The notes under the pieces were generated by a model. The model was not told the origin of the DNA. It worked only from the letters and a program-made list of their open reading frames with translations, and did not search any database. From contig JAJHRM010000063.1 of the NCBI GenBank assembly GCA_020832965.1, positions 1 through 11,461 of the forward strand: a DNA stretch of 11,461 nucleotides, given 5' to 3'. Shown piece after piece: positions 1-6,684 of this stretch (positions are counted from its first letter, which is position 1; each line of letters starts with the position of its first letter). Source of the stretch: Thermofilum sp. (GTDB taxonomy: Archaea; Thermoproteota; Thermoprotei; Thermofilales; Thermofilaceae). A program made the translations under genes and the position numbers.

Positions 1-363
1 TGTTGGAGAAGCTCAGAAGCGCTGCCTAAGCGCGCGACCCGGGCTGACAGGCCGCTCCCACCAGTGGAAATCCCGTTGGCGGAAACGCCCCACCGCGCCC
101 CTCGAAAGGGGGCCGCGCATGCGCGGCGGAGGGCTCGCCCGGGTAGCCGGCGGGCTTCACGGGCAGCCGCTCGGTGGGCATGCTCGTTCCAGAGGGCTGG
201 CGCGCGCACGGGCGCCCAGGAAGGCTTCAAGCTCGCGGCAAAGTACAAGCTCATCCTACAGCGAGCGCGCGAAGACCCCGCAACCCTCCTCCCCCTCGCG
301 GCGCTGATACCCCTCCGAGCAGCTGCGATGAGGATCGGCTACTACGCGGGAAGCACACCATAA
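1..363 (+). CDS. Possible 3' end of a gene entering from the left (weak)
   Basis: This frame is open from the first base to a TAA at 361-363. GC-rich DNA often leaves a frame open by chance, and the first two thirds reads as an arginine- and alanine-rich string unlike a folded protein. The last 45 or so codons look more credible: a basic helical stretch (FKLAAKYKLILQRAREDP) is followed by a short hydrophobic stretch (LLPLAALIPLRAAAM) and ends in YYAGSTP. I do not recognise it. It may be the end of a gene that starts outside the window, a decayed gene, or a chance frame. A second frame over 119-307 is also open and has no merit. Confidence 0.2.
   Translation, partial: CWRSSEALPKRATRADRPLPPVEIPLAETPHRAPRKGAAHARRRARPGSRRASRAAARWACSFQRAGARTGAQEGFKLAAKYKLILQRAREDPATLLPLAALIPLRAAAMRIGYYAGSTP
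112..127. repeat. Perfect 16-bp palindrome
   Basis: GCCGCGCATGCGCGGC equals its own reverse complement over all 16 bases. The bases just outside (G111, G128) do not extend it. A 5-bp GC hairpin lies immediately upstream at 98-111. It could be a dimeric regulator site, a cruciform or an RNA stem, or chance in GC-rich DNA. It lies about 300 bases before the nearest promoter, which argues against a simple operator for the gene at 465. Confidence 0.5.
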
Positions 364-432
364 AGACGATCATCCGAAAAAGAGCGCAACAAAAGCCCCA
401 AGGCAAACCGGCGGCGAAACGTGGGGCAAAAC

Positions 433-440
433 TTTAAAAA
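433..440 (+). promoter_or_regulatory. TATA box (archaeal box A) for the gene at 465
   Basis: TTTAAAAA stands in otherwise GC-rich DNA and is preceded by a purine- and A-rich GGCAAAAC, which could serve as a TFB recognition element. Its centre lies about 28 bases before the ATG at 465, so the usual archaeal spacing would place the transcription start within a few bases of that ATG. This fits a nearly leaderless transcript that opens the gene string. Confidence 0.6.
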
Positions 441-453
441 GGGAGAGAAAGGG

Positions 454-460
454 GGTGATC
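454..460 (+). promoter_or_regulatory. Shine-Dalgarno match GGTGATC before the ATG at 465
   Basis: GGTGATC is complementary to the conserved 3' end of archaeal 16S rRNA (GAUCACC) and lies four bases before the ATG at 465. It supports that start over the GTG at 455 in another frame, which overlaps the motif itself. The spacing is short, and the TATA box would put the transcript's 5' end at or just after the motif, so it may act only on a longer transcript. Confidence 0.45.
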
Positions 461-464
461 GAGT

Positions 465-857
465 ATGCTCAGCCCCTCCGGGCTCGCCTCCACCCCAGCG
501 TGCATCGACGGCAACGCCGTTCGCGCCGCCTACAAGCGGGCGCTGAGGACGGGGCTGTACTGGAGGCTGAGCCCGGAGGAGCGGGCCATCCTCCGACTAT
601 CCTGCTCGTTCTCCCTGATAAAGAGCCCCACCCTCGTCCCCATCCTTTTCAGGATCATCTCGATCGTCCTACCCTCCCTGGCGAGGATGGCTCAAGCCCT
701 CGCCCTCGGCACGCGGGTAGTCGAGCAGCGGGTGAGGCAGGCCCTCTCGCTGGGGTACTACCAGGCCCTGGAGTGGCTGAAGGACATCTCGCTCGCGGTG
801 AGGGTGGGGCTCTCGCTCCTCAACACACCAAAAGCGTACTGGCCAGAGGTGACGTGA
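465..857 (+). CDS. Small helical protein of unknown function
   Basis: A 130-residue basic protein that I cannot assign to a named family. It reads as almost wholly helical. Residues 19-45 form a charged segment containing AAYKRAL and YWRLSPEERAILRL, 52-82 are hydrophobic and could associate with the membrane, and 84-116 form an amphipathic arginine-rich helix. The C-terminus is LLNTPKAYWPEVT. There is no signal peptide or metal motif. The case for a real gene is the TATA box and Shine-Dalgarno match upstream plus the tight 3' overlap: its TGA at 855-857 shares bases with the GTG that opens the glycosyltransferase remnant. That coupling suggests it belonged to the same transcription unit as the tandem GT2 genes and perhaps worked with them at the membrane, which is inference only. 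Confidence 0.65.
   Translation: MLSPSGLASTPACIDGNAVRAAYKRALRTGLYWRLSPEERAILRLSCSFSLIKSPTLVPILFRIISIVLPSLARMAQALALGTRVVEQRVRQALSLGYYQALEWLKDISLAVRVGLSLLNTPKAYWPEVT
846..852 (+). promoter_or_regulatory. Shine-Dalgarno match GAGGTGA before the GTG at 854
   Basis: GAGGTGA is a seven-base match to the archaeal anti-Shine-Dalgarno sequence. It lies at the end of the small upstream gene, one base before GTG 854, which is closer than usual. It supports coupled translation of the GT2 remnant. No better-spaced in-frame start exists before the conserved DVTFIFPARNEE block. Confidence 0.4.
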
Positions 858-1201
858 GCGCGCAAAGCGGCGCGGAGGCGCCCGACGTCACGTTCATCTT
901 CCCCGCCAGGAACGAGGAGAAGACGATCGGGGAGGTCATAGAGAAGGCGAGGAGAGCGGCCGAGCGCGCGGGGATGAGGTGCGAGGTGATAGTCGCGGAC
1001 AACTCGAGCGACGCCACGCCCCACATCGCGAAGAACATGGGCGCGACCGTGGTGACGCCCGACCGGCTCGGCTACGGGTACGCGTACAGGTACGCGCTCC
1101 AGCGCGCGAAGGGCAAGTACGTGGTCATCGTGAAAGGCACTTACAACTTGGGTCTCTGCGGAAAGCCGTACCGCGTCGGAGCCGATGAGCCGGCTAGCTA
1201 G
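854..1201 (+). pseudogene. Truncated GT2 glycosyltransferase (DPM-synthase-like N-terminus)
   Basis: 115 codons from GTG 854. The first 95 or so are a clear family 2 glycosyltransferase N-terminus of the dolichol-phosphate-sugar synthase type: FPARNEEKTIGEVIEKA at residues 16-32, EVIVADNSSDAT at 44-55 (nucleotide binding), then LGYGYAYRYALQRAKGKYVV at 72-91. At the point where the family has a DADGTYD-like metal motif, this sequence has IVKGTYN (92-98), so both metal-binding aspartates are missing. About 17 unrelated residues follow before a stop. Family members run to roughly 300 residues or more, so some two thirds of the gene is absent and the product should be inactive. A likely remnant of the lost C-terminal membrane tail lies in a different frame at the start of the next gene. 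Confidence 0.75.
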
Positions 1202-2297
1202 GCACGCGCTCACGTACTTCGCTACAGCCGGCGTACTGCTGCTGGCGGTAAGCGGTATTCTGCTGATCACGCTGGTAAGCAAGTACAATAGGGCGCGAGT
1301 GCTGGACGTGCCCCACGCGGCAGCCATGGTGTTCGCGCTGGCGTTCGGCCAAACCCTCCTCGTCTCCGGCGCCGTAACCTACGCGATGTCTAGGAAAGGG
1401 TACACCTCACCGCCCATCCCGCCTTTACCCCAAGCCGAAACCGTGGCGCTGATACCGGCCTTCAACGAAGAGGGGAGCGTCGGCGCCGTAGTGGAGGAAG
1501 CCAGAAAGCACGTCGACCTGGTGATCGTCGTTGATGACGGGTCCACCGACAGAACCGCGGGAGAGGCGCGGAGAGCGGGAGCAATCGTGGTGCAGCATCC
1601 GCGCAACATGGGCTACGGCGCCGCGGTGAAGACGCTGATGAAAGCGGCCCTAGCCGCCGGAGCGAAGTACGCGGTGCTCCTCGACGCCGACGGCCAGCAC
1701 GACCCCAGAGAAATCCCGAAGTTCCTCCAAGCGCTAAAAAACGGAGCCGACATCGCCGTAGGAAACAGGTTCGCCCACAGCAAAGTGCCGCTCCACAGGA
1801 AGATCGGCATCTACGCCATAAGAGCGCTCCTAAGGCTGCTGGGAGCGAAAGCCGGAGACCCCGAAAACGGCTACAGAGCCTTCAACAGGAAAGCTCTCGA
1901 GGTCCTAGACAGGGAGATCGAGGAAACGTGGATGGGCATCTCCTCCCAGACGGTGTACATAGCCGCGAAAAACAAGCTGAAGCTCGCCGAGGTGCCGGTC
2001 ACGGTAACGTACGGGCCGGGCACCTCCAGCGAAAACTTCCTCGCCCACGGGCTATCCATCGCGTGGACGCTGATATGGACAGCGTTCGCGAAAAACCCGG
2101 CGATACCGCTCGCCGCGGGCGCAGCCGCCCTGGCGCTCTCCATCACCCTCTTCTCCTACGCCTGCTTCATCTTTAACATCTCGCGCTACATACGGCTAGC
2201 CTACACCGCGCTAGCCATACTCTCAGGGATCATGGCAACCCCCCTAATAGCCGTCGGAACCGCGCTAGCCGTTACGAGAACGCGGAAATCGACCTAG
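1185..2297 (+). CDS. GT2 glycosyltransferase with membrane segments at both ends
   Basis: A 370-residue membrane-bound family 2 glycosyltransferase, probably making a polyprenyl-phosphate-linked sugar or adding one on the cytoplasmic face. The catalytic domain spans residues 86-285: IPAFNEEGSVGAVVEEA at 90-106, VDDGSTDRTA at 116-125, NMGYGAAVKT at 141-150, the metal-binding LLDADGQHDP at 165-174, then DPENGYRAFN and a late AEVPVTVTYG block. Two C-terminal transmembrane helices lie at about 304-360. Unusually, residues 8-67 hold two further helices ahead of the catalytic domain, with the length and spacing of a GT2 C-terminal tail. I infer a fusion with the tail of the broken gene upstream. 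The start is uncertain: ATG 1185 is the only ATG early in the frame, while ATG 1386 would give a conventional protein without the extension. The gene ends one base before the next start. Confidence 0.85.
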   Translation: MSRLARHALTYFATAGVLLLAVSGILLITLVSKYNRARVLDVPHAAAMVFALAFGQTLLVSGAVTYAMSRKGYTSPPIPPLPQAETVALIPAFNEEGSVGAVVEEARKHVDLVIVVDDGSTDRTAGEARRAGAIVVQHPRNMGYGAAVKTLMKAALAAGAKYAVLLDADGQHDPREIPKFLQALKNGADIAVGNRFAHSKVPLHRKIGIYAIRALLRLLGAKAGDPENGYRAFNRKALEVLDREIEETWMGISSQTVYIAAKNKLKLAEVPVTVTYGPGTSSENFLAHGLSIAWTLIWTAFAKNPAIPLAAGAAALALSITLFSYACFIFNISRYIRLAYTALAILSGIMATPLIAVGTALAVTRTRKST

Positions 2298-2298
2298 G

Positions 2299-3411
2299 TT
2301 GAAGGTAGCAGTCGTCCTCGGCACGAGACCCGAGATCATCAAACTGGCACCGGTGATCAAGGAGCTCGAGCGGAACAGCATCGACTTCTTCATCCTGCAC
2401 ACGGGCCAGCACTACACGTACAGCATGGACCGCGTCTTCTTCGAGCAGCTGGACCTGCCCGACCCCAAGTACAACCTGGAAGCGGGATCCGGCACACACG
2501 CCGAGCAGACAGCCAGGATGCTGGTGGGGATCGAGCGGGTACTGGTGAAAGAGCAGCCCGACGTGGTCGTCGTGCAGGGCGACACGAACACCGCGCTCGC
2601 AGGAGCCCTCGCCGCAGCCAAGCTCCAGGTATCGGTCGCGCACGTGGAAGCCGGCCTGAGAAGCTTCGACGTGAGGATGCCCGAAGAAATCAACAGGACA
2701 ATAGTAGACCACGTCTCAACCCTCCTCTTCGCTCCAACACAAGTGTCAAAGAGGAACCTCGAGCGCGAAGGGATCACCGAAGGAGTCTACGTCACGGGGA
2801 ACACGATCGTGGACGCCGTGCAAAGGTACGCACCCCTCGTCGACGGAGCGGAGCTGCCTGTAAACCCGCCCAGCGAGTACGCGCTCCTAACCCTCCACAG
2901 GCAGGAGAACGTCGATAACCCCCAGCGCCTCGCCAACGCCCTCAAAGGCGTCGGCATGGTCGCGGAGAAGCTGGGGCTGCCCGTGCTCTTCCCCGCCCAC
3001 CCCAGGACCAGGGTCCGCATGGCCGAGCACGAGATCAAGGCGCCCGAAGGCGTCGCGGTGCTCGAACCCCTCGGCTACTTCCAGTTCCTCAAGCTCCTCA
3101 AAGGCGCGAAGGTCGTCCTCACCGACAGCGGCGGGGTCCAGGAGGAGGCGTGCACCCTCAAAGTACCGTGCGTCACCCTCAGGCACACCACCGAGAGGCC
3201 CGAAACCGTGTACGCAGGCGCCAACGCGATCGCGGGGCTAATACCCGAGCGCGTGCTCGAGAAAACTCTAGAGATGGTAAACAAGCCGAGAAACTGGCCC
3301 AACCCCCTGGGGGACGGGAAAGCGGCCGAGAAAATCGTTAAAATCCTACTCGAAGAAGTAGCTGAAAATGGGAACGATGCCTATGAAATCATCACGAGCG
3401 CTATCCTATAA
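2299..3411 (+). CDS. wecB: UDP-N-acetylglucosamine 2-epimerase, copy 1
   Basis: This cytoplasmic enzyme interconverts UDP-GlcNAc and UDP-ManNAc, a donor precursor for surface polysaccharides. At 370 residues it has normal family length and the full motif set: GTRPEIIKLAPV (8-19), HTGQHY (34-39), QGDTNTALAGALAA (93-106), VAHVEAGLRSFD (113-124), MPEEINR (127-133), TLHRQENVD (198-206), PAHPRTR (232-238), LTDSGGVQEEA (274-284), LRHTTERPETV (294-304). The family's active-site Arg10, Lys15, Asp95 and Glu117 are all present. The start is TTG at 2299, one base after the stop of the GT2 gene and without a Shine-Dalgarno, so translation is probably coupled. The family normally ends near DGKAAEKIVKIL; here about 20 further residues follow (351-370) in DNA where GC content is falling, which suggests the native stop was replaced at a recombination junction. 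Confidence 0.95.
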   Translation: MKVAVVLGTRPEIIKLAPVIKELERNSIDFFILHTGQHYTYSMDRVFFEQLDLPDPKYNLEAGSGTHAEQTARMLVGIERVLVKEQPDVVVVQGDTNTALAGALAAAKLQVSVAHVEAGLRSFDVRMPEEINRTIVDHVSTLLFAPTQVSKRNLEREGITEGVYVTGNTIVDAVQRYAPLVDGAELPVNPPSEYALLTLHRQENVDNPQRLANALKGVGMVAEKLGLPVLFPAHPRTRVRMAEHEIKAPEGVAVLEPLGYFQFLKLLKGAKVVLTDSGGVQEEACTLKVPCVTLRHTTERPETVYAGANAIAGLIPERVLEKTLEMVNKPRNWPNPLGDGKAAEKIVKILLEEVAENGNDAYEIITSAIL

Positions 3412-4171
3412 AGAAATCCAAATCAAGAAAGTTTGGTCGCTCGAACACGTGAACTTGCAAACCCTTGTCAGCAAAGATAAAAATACTGAATCAAAAGTTT
3501 TAGTATCGTTCATTTTCGATGATGGATACTCATCCGTCTATGATGTAGTTTTTCCATTATTCGAAAAATATGATATCGTAGGAGATGTAGCTATAGTTGG
3601 ATCGTACTTAAATAAGAAAGGTTATTTAACATCGGAGCAAGTAAAAGAGCTTATCGAAGCAGGATGGTCACTAGGAGATCATACTTTCACTCATCCTGAT
3701 ATGAATCTAATCGATTTAGATAGGCTTGATAAAGAAATAAAACTAAATCGACACTTTATTAAGGAATTTTTTAATCATGAGCTTTCATATTTTGTTTTTC
3801 CCAAAAGTAAAGTTAAAAGTGAGCATCTCTCTTTTGTTTTAGGCAAGTACATTTGCGCTTTCACTGGGGAAAGCCGTATAATCGCTAATTCACCTCCCTA
3901 TAGAGGTCTTTTGAAGAGAACACAGATAAGCATTTACGAGATTTTTAAATTTTCGATTTTAGGACAAAACTTCCTAAAAGAATTAATTAAAAATATTTAT
4001 GCATCTACGCATCTTCCCACTCAAAGATGGTTCATACTGTTCACGCATAATGTGAGCAAAACGCCAAGTATTTTTGATACTCCTTTGAAGCATTTTGTCA
4101 ACTTGATAAGAGATTTAACTATGATAAAAAATATAGAAATAACTTCTATAAAAAATGTTCTATGCAGATGA
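3368..4171 (+). CDS. Polysaccharide deacetylase family protein (CE4, NodB fold)
   Basis: A 267-residue protein of the metal-dependent deacetylase family that removes N- or O-acetyl groups from sugars. Motif 1 is FIFDDGYSSVYD (48-59) with the catalytic and metal aspartates in FDDG. Motif 2 is GDHTFTHPD (103-111) with metal ligands His105 and His109. A degenerate motif 3 is probably YFVFPKSK (141-148), and LFTHN (224-228) supplies the late histidine. There is no signal peptide, so it probably acts in the cytoplasm on a nucleotide- or lipid-linked sugar rather than outside. The start is uncertain: ATG 3368 overlaps wecB by 44 bases, ATG 3377 and 3383 are alternatives, and the first 40 residues match no family feature. 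Because the composition boundary runs through this 5' end, the N-terminus may have been made or trimmed at the junction. The next gene starts six bases downstream. Confidence 0.8.
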   Translation: MGTMPMKSSRALSYKEIQIKKVWSLEHVNLQTLVSKDKNTESKVLVSFIFDDGYSSVYDVVFPLFEKYDIVGDVAIVGSYLNKKGYLTSEQVKELIEAGWSLGDHTFTHPDMNLIDLDRLDKEIKLNRHFIKEFFNHELSYFVFPKSKVKSEHLSFVLGKYICAFTGESRIIANSPPYRGLLKRTQISIYEIFKFSILGQNFLKELIKNIYASTHLPTQRWFILFTHNVSKTPSIFDTPLKHFVNLIRDLTMIKNIEITSIKNVLCR

Positions 4172-4177
4172 ACTAAA

Positions 4178-5377
4178 ATGATAAAAATAGGTATTGTTTT
4201 AGGGAATCCATTATCTGAAGGTTTAGGGTTCGGCTTGCGACCGCGTATGCTTATAAAATACCTCGCACTAGTAAACGATGTCGAGGTGCATGTATACACA
4301 CCTTTTCACGAGAATATGGCCGATTTCAAAAATGTTTACTTCCATAAATTGAAAACTTTGTTTGAAAATGACTATATTGGAAAGGCATTTTATAATATTT
4401 CTAGAAAAATGGTTAAAAATCCGTTTTTTGCTAAAAACCTGATGTACAGATCCTTCACTTTAAACAGAATAATCAGGGGGCTTGCACAATCGCTGAAAAA
4501 AGAGCTTCAAAAGCATCCTGTTGACGTGCTCCAAGCAGAGCAAGATATAGTGGCAGCTGCAGCAGTGTTAACTAAGAAATCGGTAGATGTCCCCGTAATC
4601 GCAGATATCCTCGACCTATGGGTTGACGAGGAGATCCTAGCTGGAAGGATTAAACCATTTAGCCACGCTTTTAATGCAATCAATGATATAACTAAAATAG
4701 CATTATTAGAAAGTGATTTAGTTTTAGTCGGAAATAATATTATAAAGAATATCTTGTTATCAAGATATTCATTAGATCCTCAAAAAATAGCAATCTCACC
4801 TAATGGTGGCGAATTATTAGATATTAATTTAGAAAAACCTAGAAAAAGAAGGGTTATCTATGCAGGTAACTTTGAACCATATGAATATGTTGATTTATTT
4901 ATACAAGCATCAAGCTATATATTGAAGGCTGATAATTCGATAGAAATTTCAATTTTTGGAAAAGGTCCAGATGAAAAAAGGTTGAGAAAGCTGGCTAAAG
5001 AAATTAAATTACCAAATTCTATATTTAAAGGCTATATTCCAAGAGAGAAATTGATCCCAATATTAATGGAAAGTTCTGTGGGTGTTGTTCCAACAAAAAA
5101 AGAATATGCAACACCAATGAAACCCTTTGAATATCTTTCAGCAGGATTACCAATAGTTTCGATAAAAGGTATGTGGTGGACAGAAGTCATAGAAAAATAT
5201 AACGCAGGTATATCATCAAATTTTGAACCGGAGGAATTCGCTGAAGCGATATTAACATTGATAAACTCACGAGATATAAAACATTATAGCAAAAATGCTA
5301 TAGAGGTTATTCGAAGAGAATACAATTGGAATATTATAACTGAAAAACTTGTTTCTGAATATTTTAAATTAGTGTAA
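4178..5377 (+). CDS. GT4-family glycosyltransferase
   Basis: 399 residues with a GT-B fold, transferring a sugar from a nucleotide donor to a growing lipid-linked glycan; the exact sugar cannot be read from sequence. The N-terminal acceptor domain begins IKIGIVLGNPLSEG with a glycine-rich loop near 14-20. DILDLWVDEE (143-152) resembles the domain-linking region of WbuB-like enzymes. The C-terminal donor domain has VIYAGNFEPYEYVDL (226-240), ISIFGKGPDEKRL (257-269), FKGYIPREKL (283-292) and KPFEYLSAGLPIVS (315-328). The first Glu of the usual EX7E pair is not in register (Tyr310 stands eight before Glu318), as in GT4 members that use a lysine-containing P.K..EY motif. A hydrophobic, basic patch around 66-105 could touch the membrane. 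It sits between the deacetylase (6-base gap) and a second GT4 (4-base gap), so it is probably co-transcribed. Confidence 0.88.
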   Translation: MIKIGIVLGNPLSEGLGFGLRPRMLIKYLALVNDVEVHVYTPFHENMADFKNVYFHKLKTLFENDYIGKAFYNISRKMVKNPFFAKNLMYRSFTLNRIIRGLAQSLKKELQKHPVDVLQAEQDIVAAAAVLTKKSVDVPVIADILDLWVDEEILAGRIKPFSHAFNAINDITKIALLESDLVLVGNNIIKNILLSRYSLDPQKIAISPNGGELLDINLEKPRKRRVIYAGNFEPYEYVDLFIQASSYILKADNSIEISIFGKGPDEKRLRKLAKEIKLPNSIFKGYIPREKLIPILMESSVGVVPTKKEYATPMKPFEYLSAGLPIVSIKGMWWTEVIEKYNAGISSNFEPEEFAEAILTLINSRDIKHYSKNAIEVIRREYNWNIITEKLVSEYFKLV

Positions 5378-5381
5378 CTCT

Positions 5382-6617
5382 ATGACGTATAAAAAGGAAA
5401 AAAATGATAAAAAGCAAAAAGGAAGAAAATCCGTATGCCTGATAACATTTTCAGATTTCGGGCTCGGCAGAGCAGAGCCAATCGCAAGAGCCATGAAAAA
5501 AATGAACTTAGAAGTTCTGGTAGTAACTAATAGACCAGTTTATTCAAGGTCTTTCAAGCCAATTAAAGATTCCTTAGCTAGTTACGGTATAGATGCGCTA
5601 GAAGTGCCTCTGCCGAGGTTACCATACAACAATATTGCATCAAGACTGATTTACTATATTCTTTTTACTTTTCTATCAGTGTTGGTGTTATTTAAGTCAT
5701 GTAGGAAATTCGATTTTTGTTACTCAAGAGGTCCCCAACCGTTTACAGATATTTCATGTTATATACTAAAGATTTTCAAAGGAAACAAAATAATAAGCGA
5801 CATAACAGATCTTTGGCCAGATGCATTGGAATATGTTCCATTGAATACTTGTGTAAAACGTGTTTTAGTTCTATTAGGACATGGAGTTAATTCGTTAATG
5901 TGGAACAAGATTGACGTTATCGTTACGCATAATGAATTGATGGCTTATATACTTTCTCAAAGAAGCGGCAAGAAAACTCATGTAATATATGGTGCCATTG
6001 ACTTAGAAAAATTCAAACCTATGCAGAAGCAAGAGGCATTTCAAAAATTACCAAGAAACATTAGAGAAAAATTGAATATAAATAGCTTTATAATACTTTA
6101 TGCCGGTTTATTGGGTCCATTTCAGAACCCAGAAATAATATTAAAATTGGCACAATATATAAACGATGCATCATTTGTTGTAATAGGAACTGGACCATTA
6201 AAAGAAAAGCTAATAAAAGAAAAGGAAACACAAAAAATATCTAATGTAATTATACTCGATACTGTGCCTAATTCTTTGATGCCTTTTGTCTATAATATTG
6301 CGGATTTATTTCTATTCACATACGCACCCTCAAGTTTTCTGATAACAGGTTTACCTAAAAAATTCATAGAATATGCTGCATGCGGTAGACCTATCATATG
6401 CATAACGCCAGATTGTGTTGCATCGATGCTATGTAGCAAGTGGAAAGCTGGTTACACAGTTCATCCTGAGAAACTTGAAGACGCCGTGAAAATAATTCGA
6501 GAGCTTAAACTGAATGAAAATCATAAAATCACGCTCGGAAACAATGCCAGAAGGATGGCAGAGAAGCTATTTTCCATTGATAACATTGAAAAGATGTTAC
6601 GAGAAATTCTCAATTGA
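5382..6617 (+). CDS. GT4 glycosyltransferase, WbuB-like, membrane-associated
   Basis: 411 residues of GT-B type. TFSDFGLGRAEPIARAMKK (22-40) is the N-terminal nucleotide-fold loop. A hydrophobic stretch at 88-105 is typical of WbuB-like enzymes that bind the membrane to reach a lipid-linked acceptor. SDITDLWPDALEYV (139-152) is the family's diagnostic DLWP block, IYGAIDLEKF (202-211) follows, and the donor domain has ILYAGLLGPFQNPEI (238-252), VVIGTGPLKEKL (266-277) and GLPKKFIEYAACGRPII (323-339). The first Glu of EX7E is replaced by Thr322. The first 16 residues are strikingly basic (nine Lys or Arg), with no later Met before the fold begins, so the extension looks genuine and may add to membrane binding. 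WbuB itself transfers a fucosamine-type sugar in bacteria, but that specificity cannot be carried over. The gene ends before a promoter at 6653. Confidence 0.87.
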   Translation: MTYKKEKNDKKQKGRKSVCLITFSDFGLGRAEPIARAMKKMNLEVLVVTNRPVYSRSFKPIKDSLASYGIDALEVPLPRLPYNNIASRLIYYILFTFLSVLVLFKSCRKFDFCYSRGPQPFTDISCYILKIFKGNKIISDITDLWPDALEYVPLNTCVKRVLVLLGHGVNSLMWNKIDVIVTHNELMAYILSQRSGKKTHVIYGAIDLEKFKPMQKQEAFQKLPRNIREKLNINSFIILYAGLLGPFQNPEIILKLAQYINDASFVVIGTGPLKEKLIKEKETQKISNVIILDTVPNSLMPFVYNIADLFLFTYAPSSFLITGLPKKFIEYAACGRPIICITPDCVASMLCSKWKAGYTVHPEKLEDAVKIIRELKLNENHKITLGNNARRMAEKLFSIDNIEKMLREILN

Positions 6618-6628
6618 ACTTGAAAGAA

Positions 6629-6638
6629 GTTTTCTTTG
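6629..6638 (+). terminator. Possible T-rich termination signal
   Basis: GTTTTCTTTG lies 12 bases after the stop of the preceding GT4 gene and before a TATA box. Archaeal RNA polymerase can stop at pyrimidine- or T-rich runs without a hairpin. The run is short and interrupted, and such runs are common in this AT-rich DNA, so this is a weak call. Confidence 0.2.
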
Positions 6639-6652
6639 CTAAATTAGATGTC

Positions 6653-6660
6653 TATTTAAG
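6653..6660 (+). promoter_or_regulatory. TATA box inside the island, before the large membrane protein
   Basis: TATTTAAG is a good archaeal box A. Its centre is about 29 bases before ATG 6685, so transcription should start within a few bases of that ATG and give a leaderless message. It lies in the only intergenic gap of note inside the island (67 bases), so the membrane protein, the last GT4 and the second wecB can be expressed as a separate unit. Confidence 0.5.
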
Positions 6661-6684
6661 ACCTTGGCATCGCGCGCGGAGATC

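Larger units (their letters stand above)
1..454. other. GC-rich stretch without a secure gene
   Basis: Apart from the weak open frame ending at 363, this stretch holds a 16-bp palindrome at 112-127, a small CCCCT/AGGGG hairpin at 98-111 with a four-base loop, and a TATA box near its right end. I looked for tRNA arms, tandem repeats and inverted repeats marking an insertion sequence and saw none. 364-430 carries no signal I can name. Confidence 0.5.

Noticed and set aside
1..454. tRNA, small structured RNA or CRISPR repeats in the left stretch
   Set aside because: I found no T-arm or anticodon-arm pattern and no regularly spaced repeats. The single palindrome is not enough to call an RNA gene.
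455..1201. One long open frame of 248 codons starting at GTG 455
   Set aside because: Only the part after about 854 resembles a protein family. The earlier part overlaps the 465-857 gene in another frame and reads as low-complexity arginine- and proline-rich sequence. I treat it as chance openness before the GT2 remnant.
758..1327. Minus-strand open frame of 189 codons across the GT2 remnant
   Set aside because: Its composition is that of the complement of GC-rich coding DNA, it has no family motif, and the plus strand carries clear GT2 motifs here.
2272..2712. Minus-strand open frames opposite the first wecB
   Set aside because: They are antisense shadows of a gene with every WecB motif on the plus strand; the similar frame at 11016-11390 lies opposite the second wecB in the same way.
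6664..6684. TTG 6664 as start of the large membrane protein
   Set aside because: The TATA box at 6653-6660 predicts transcription beginning near 6682, downstream of this codon, and the seven added residues contribute no signal or helix. ATG 6685 is preferred.
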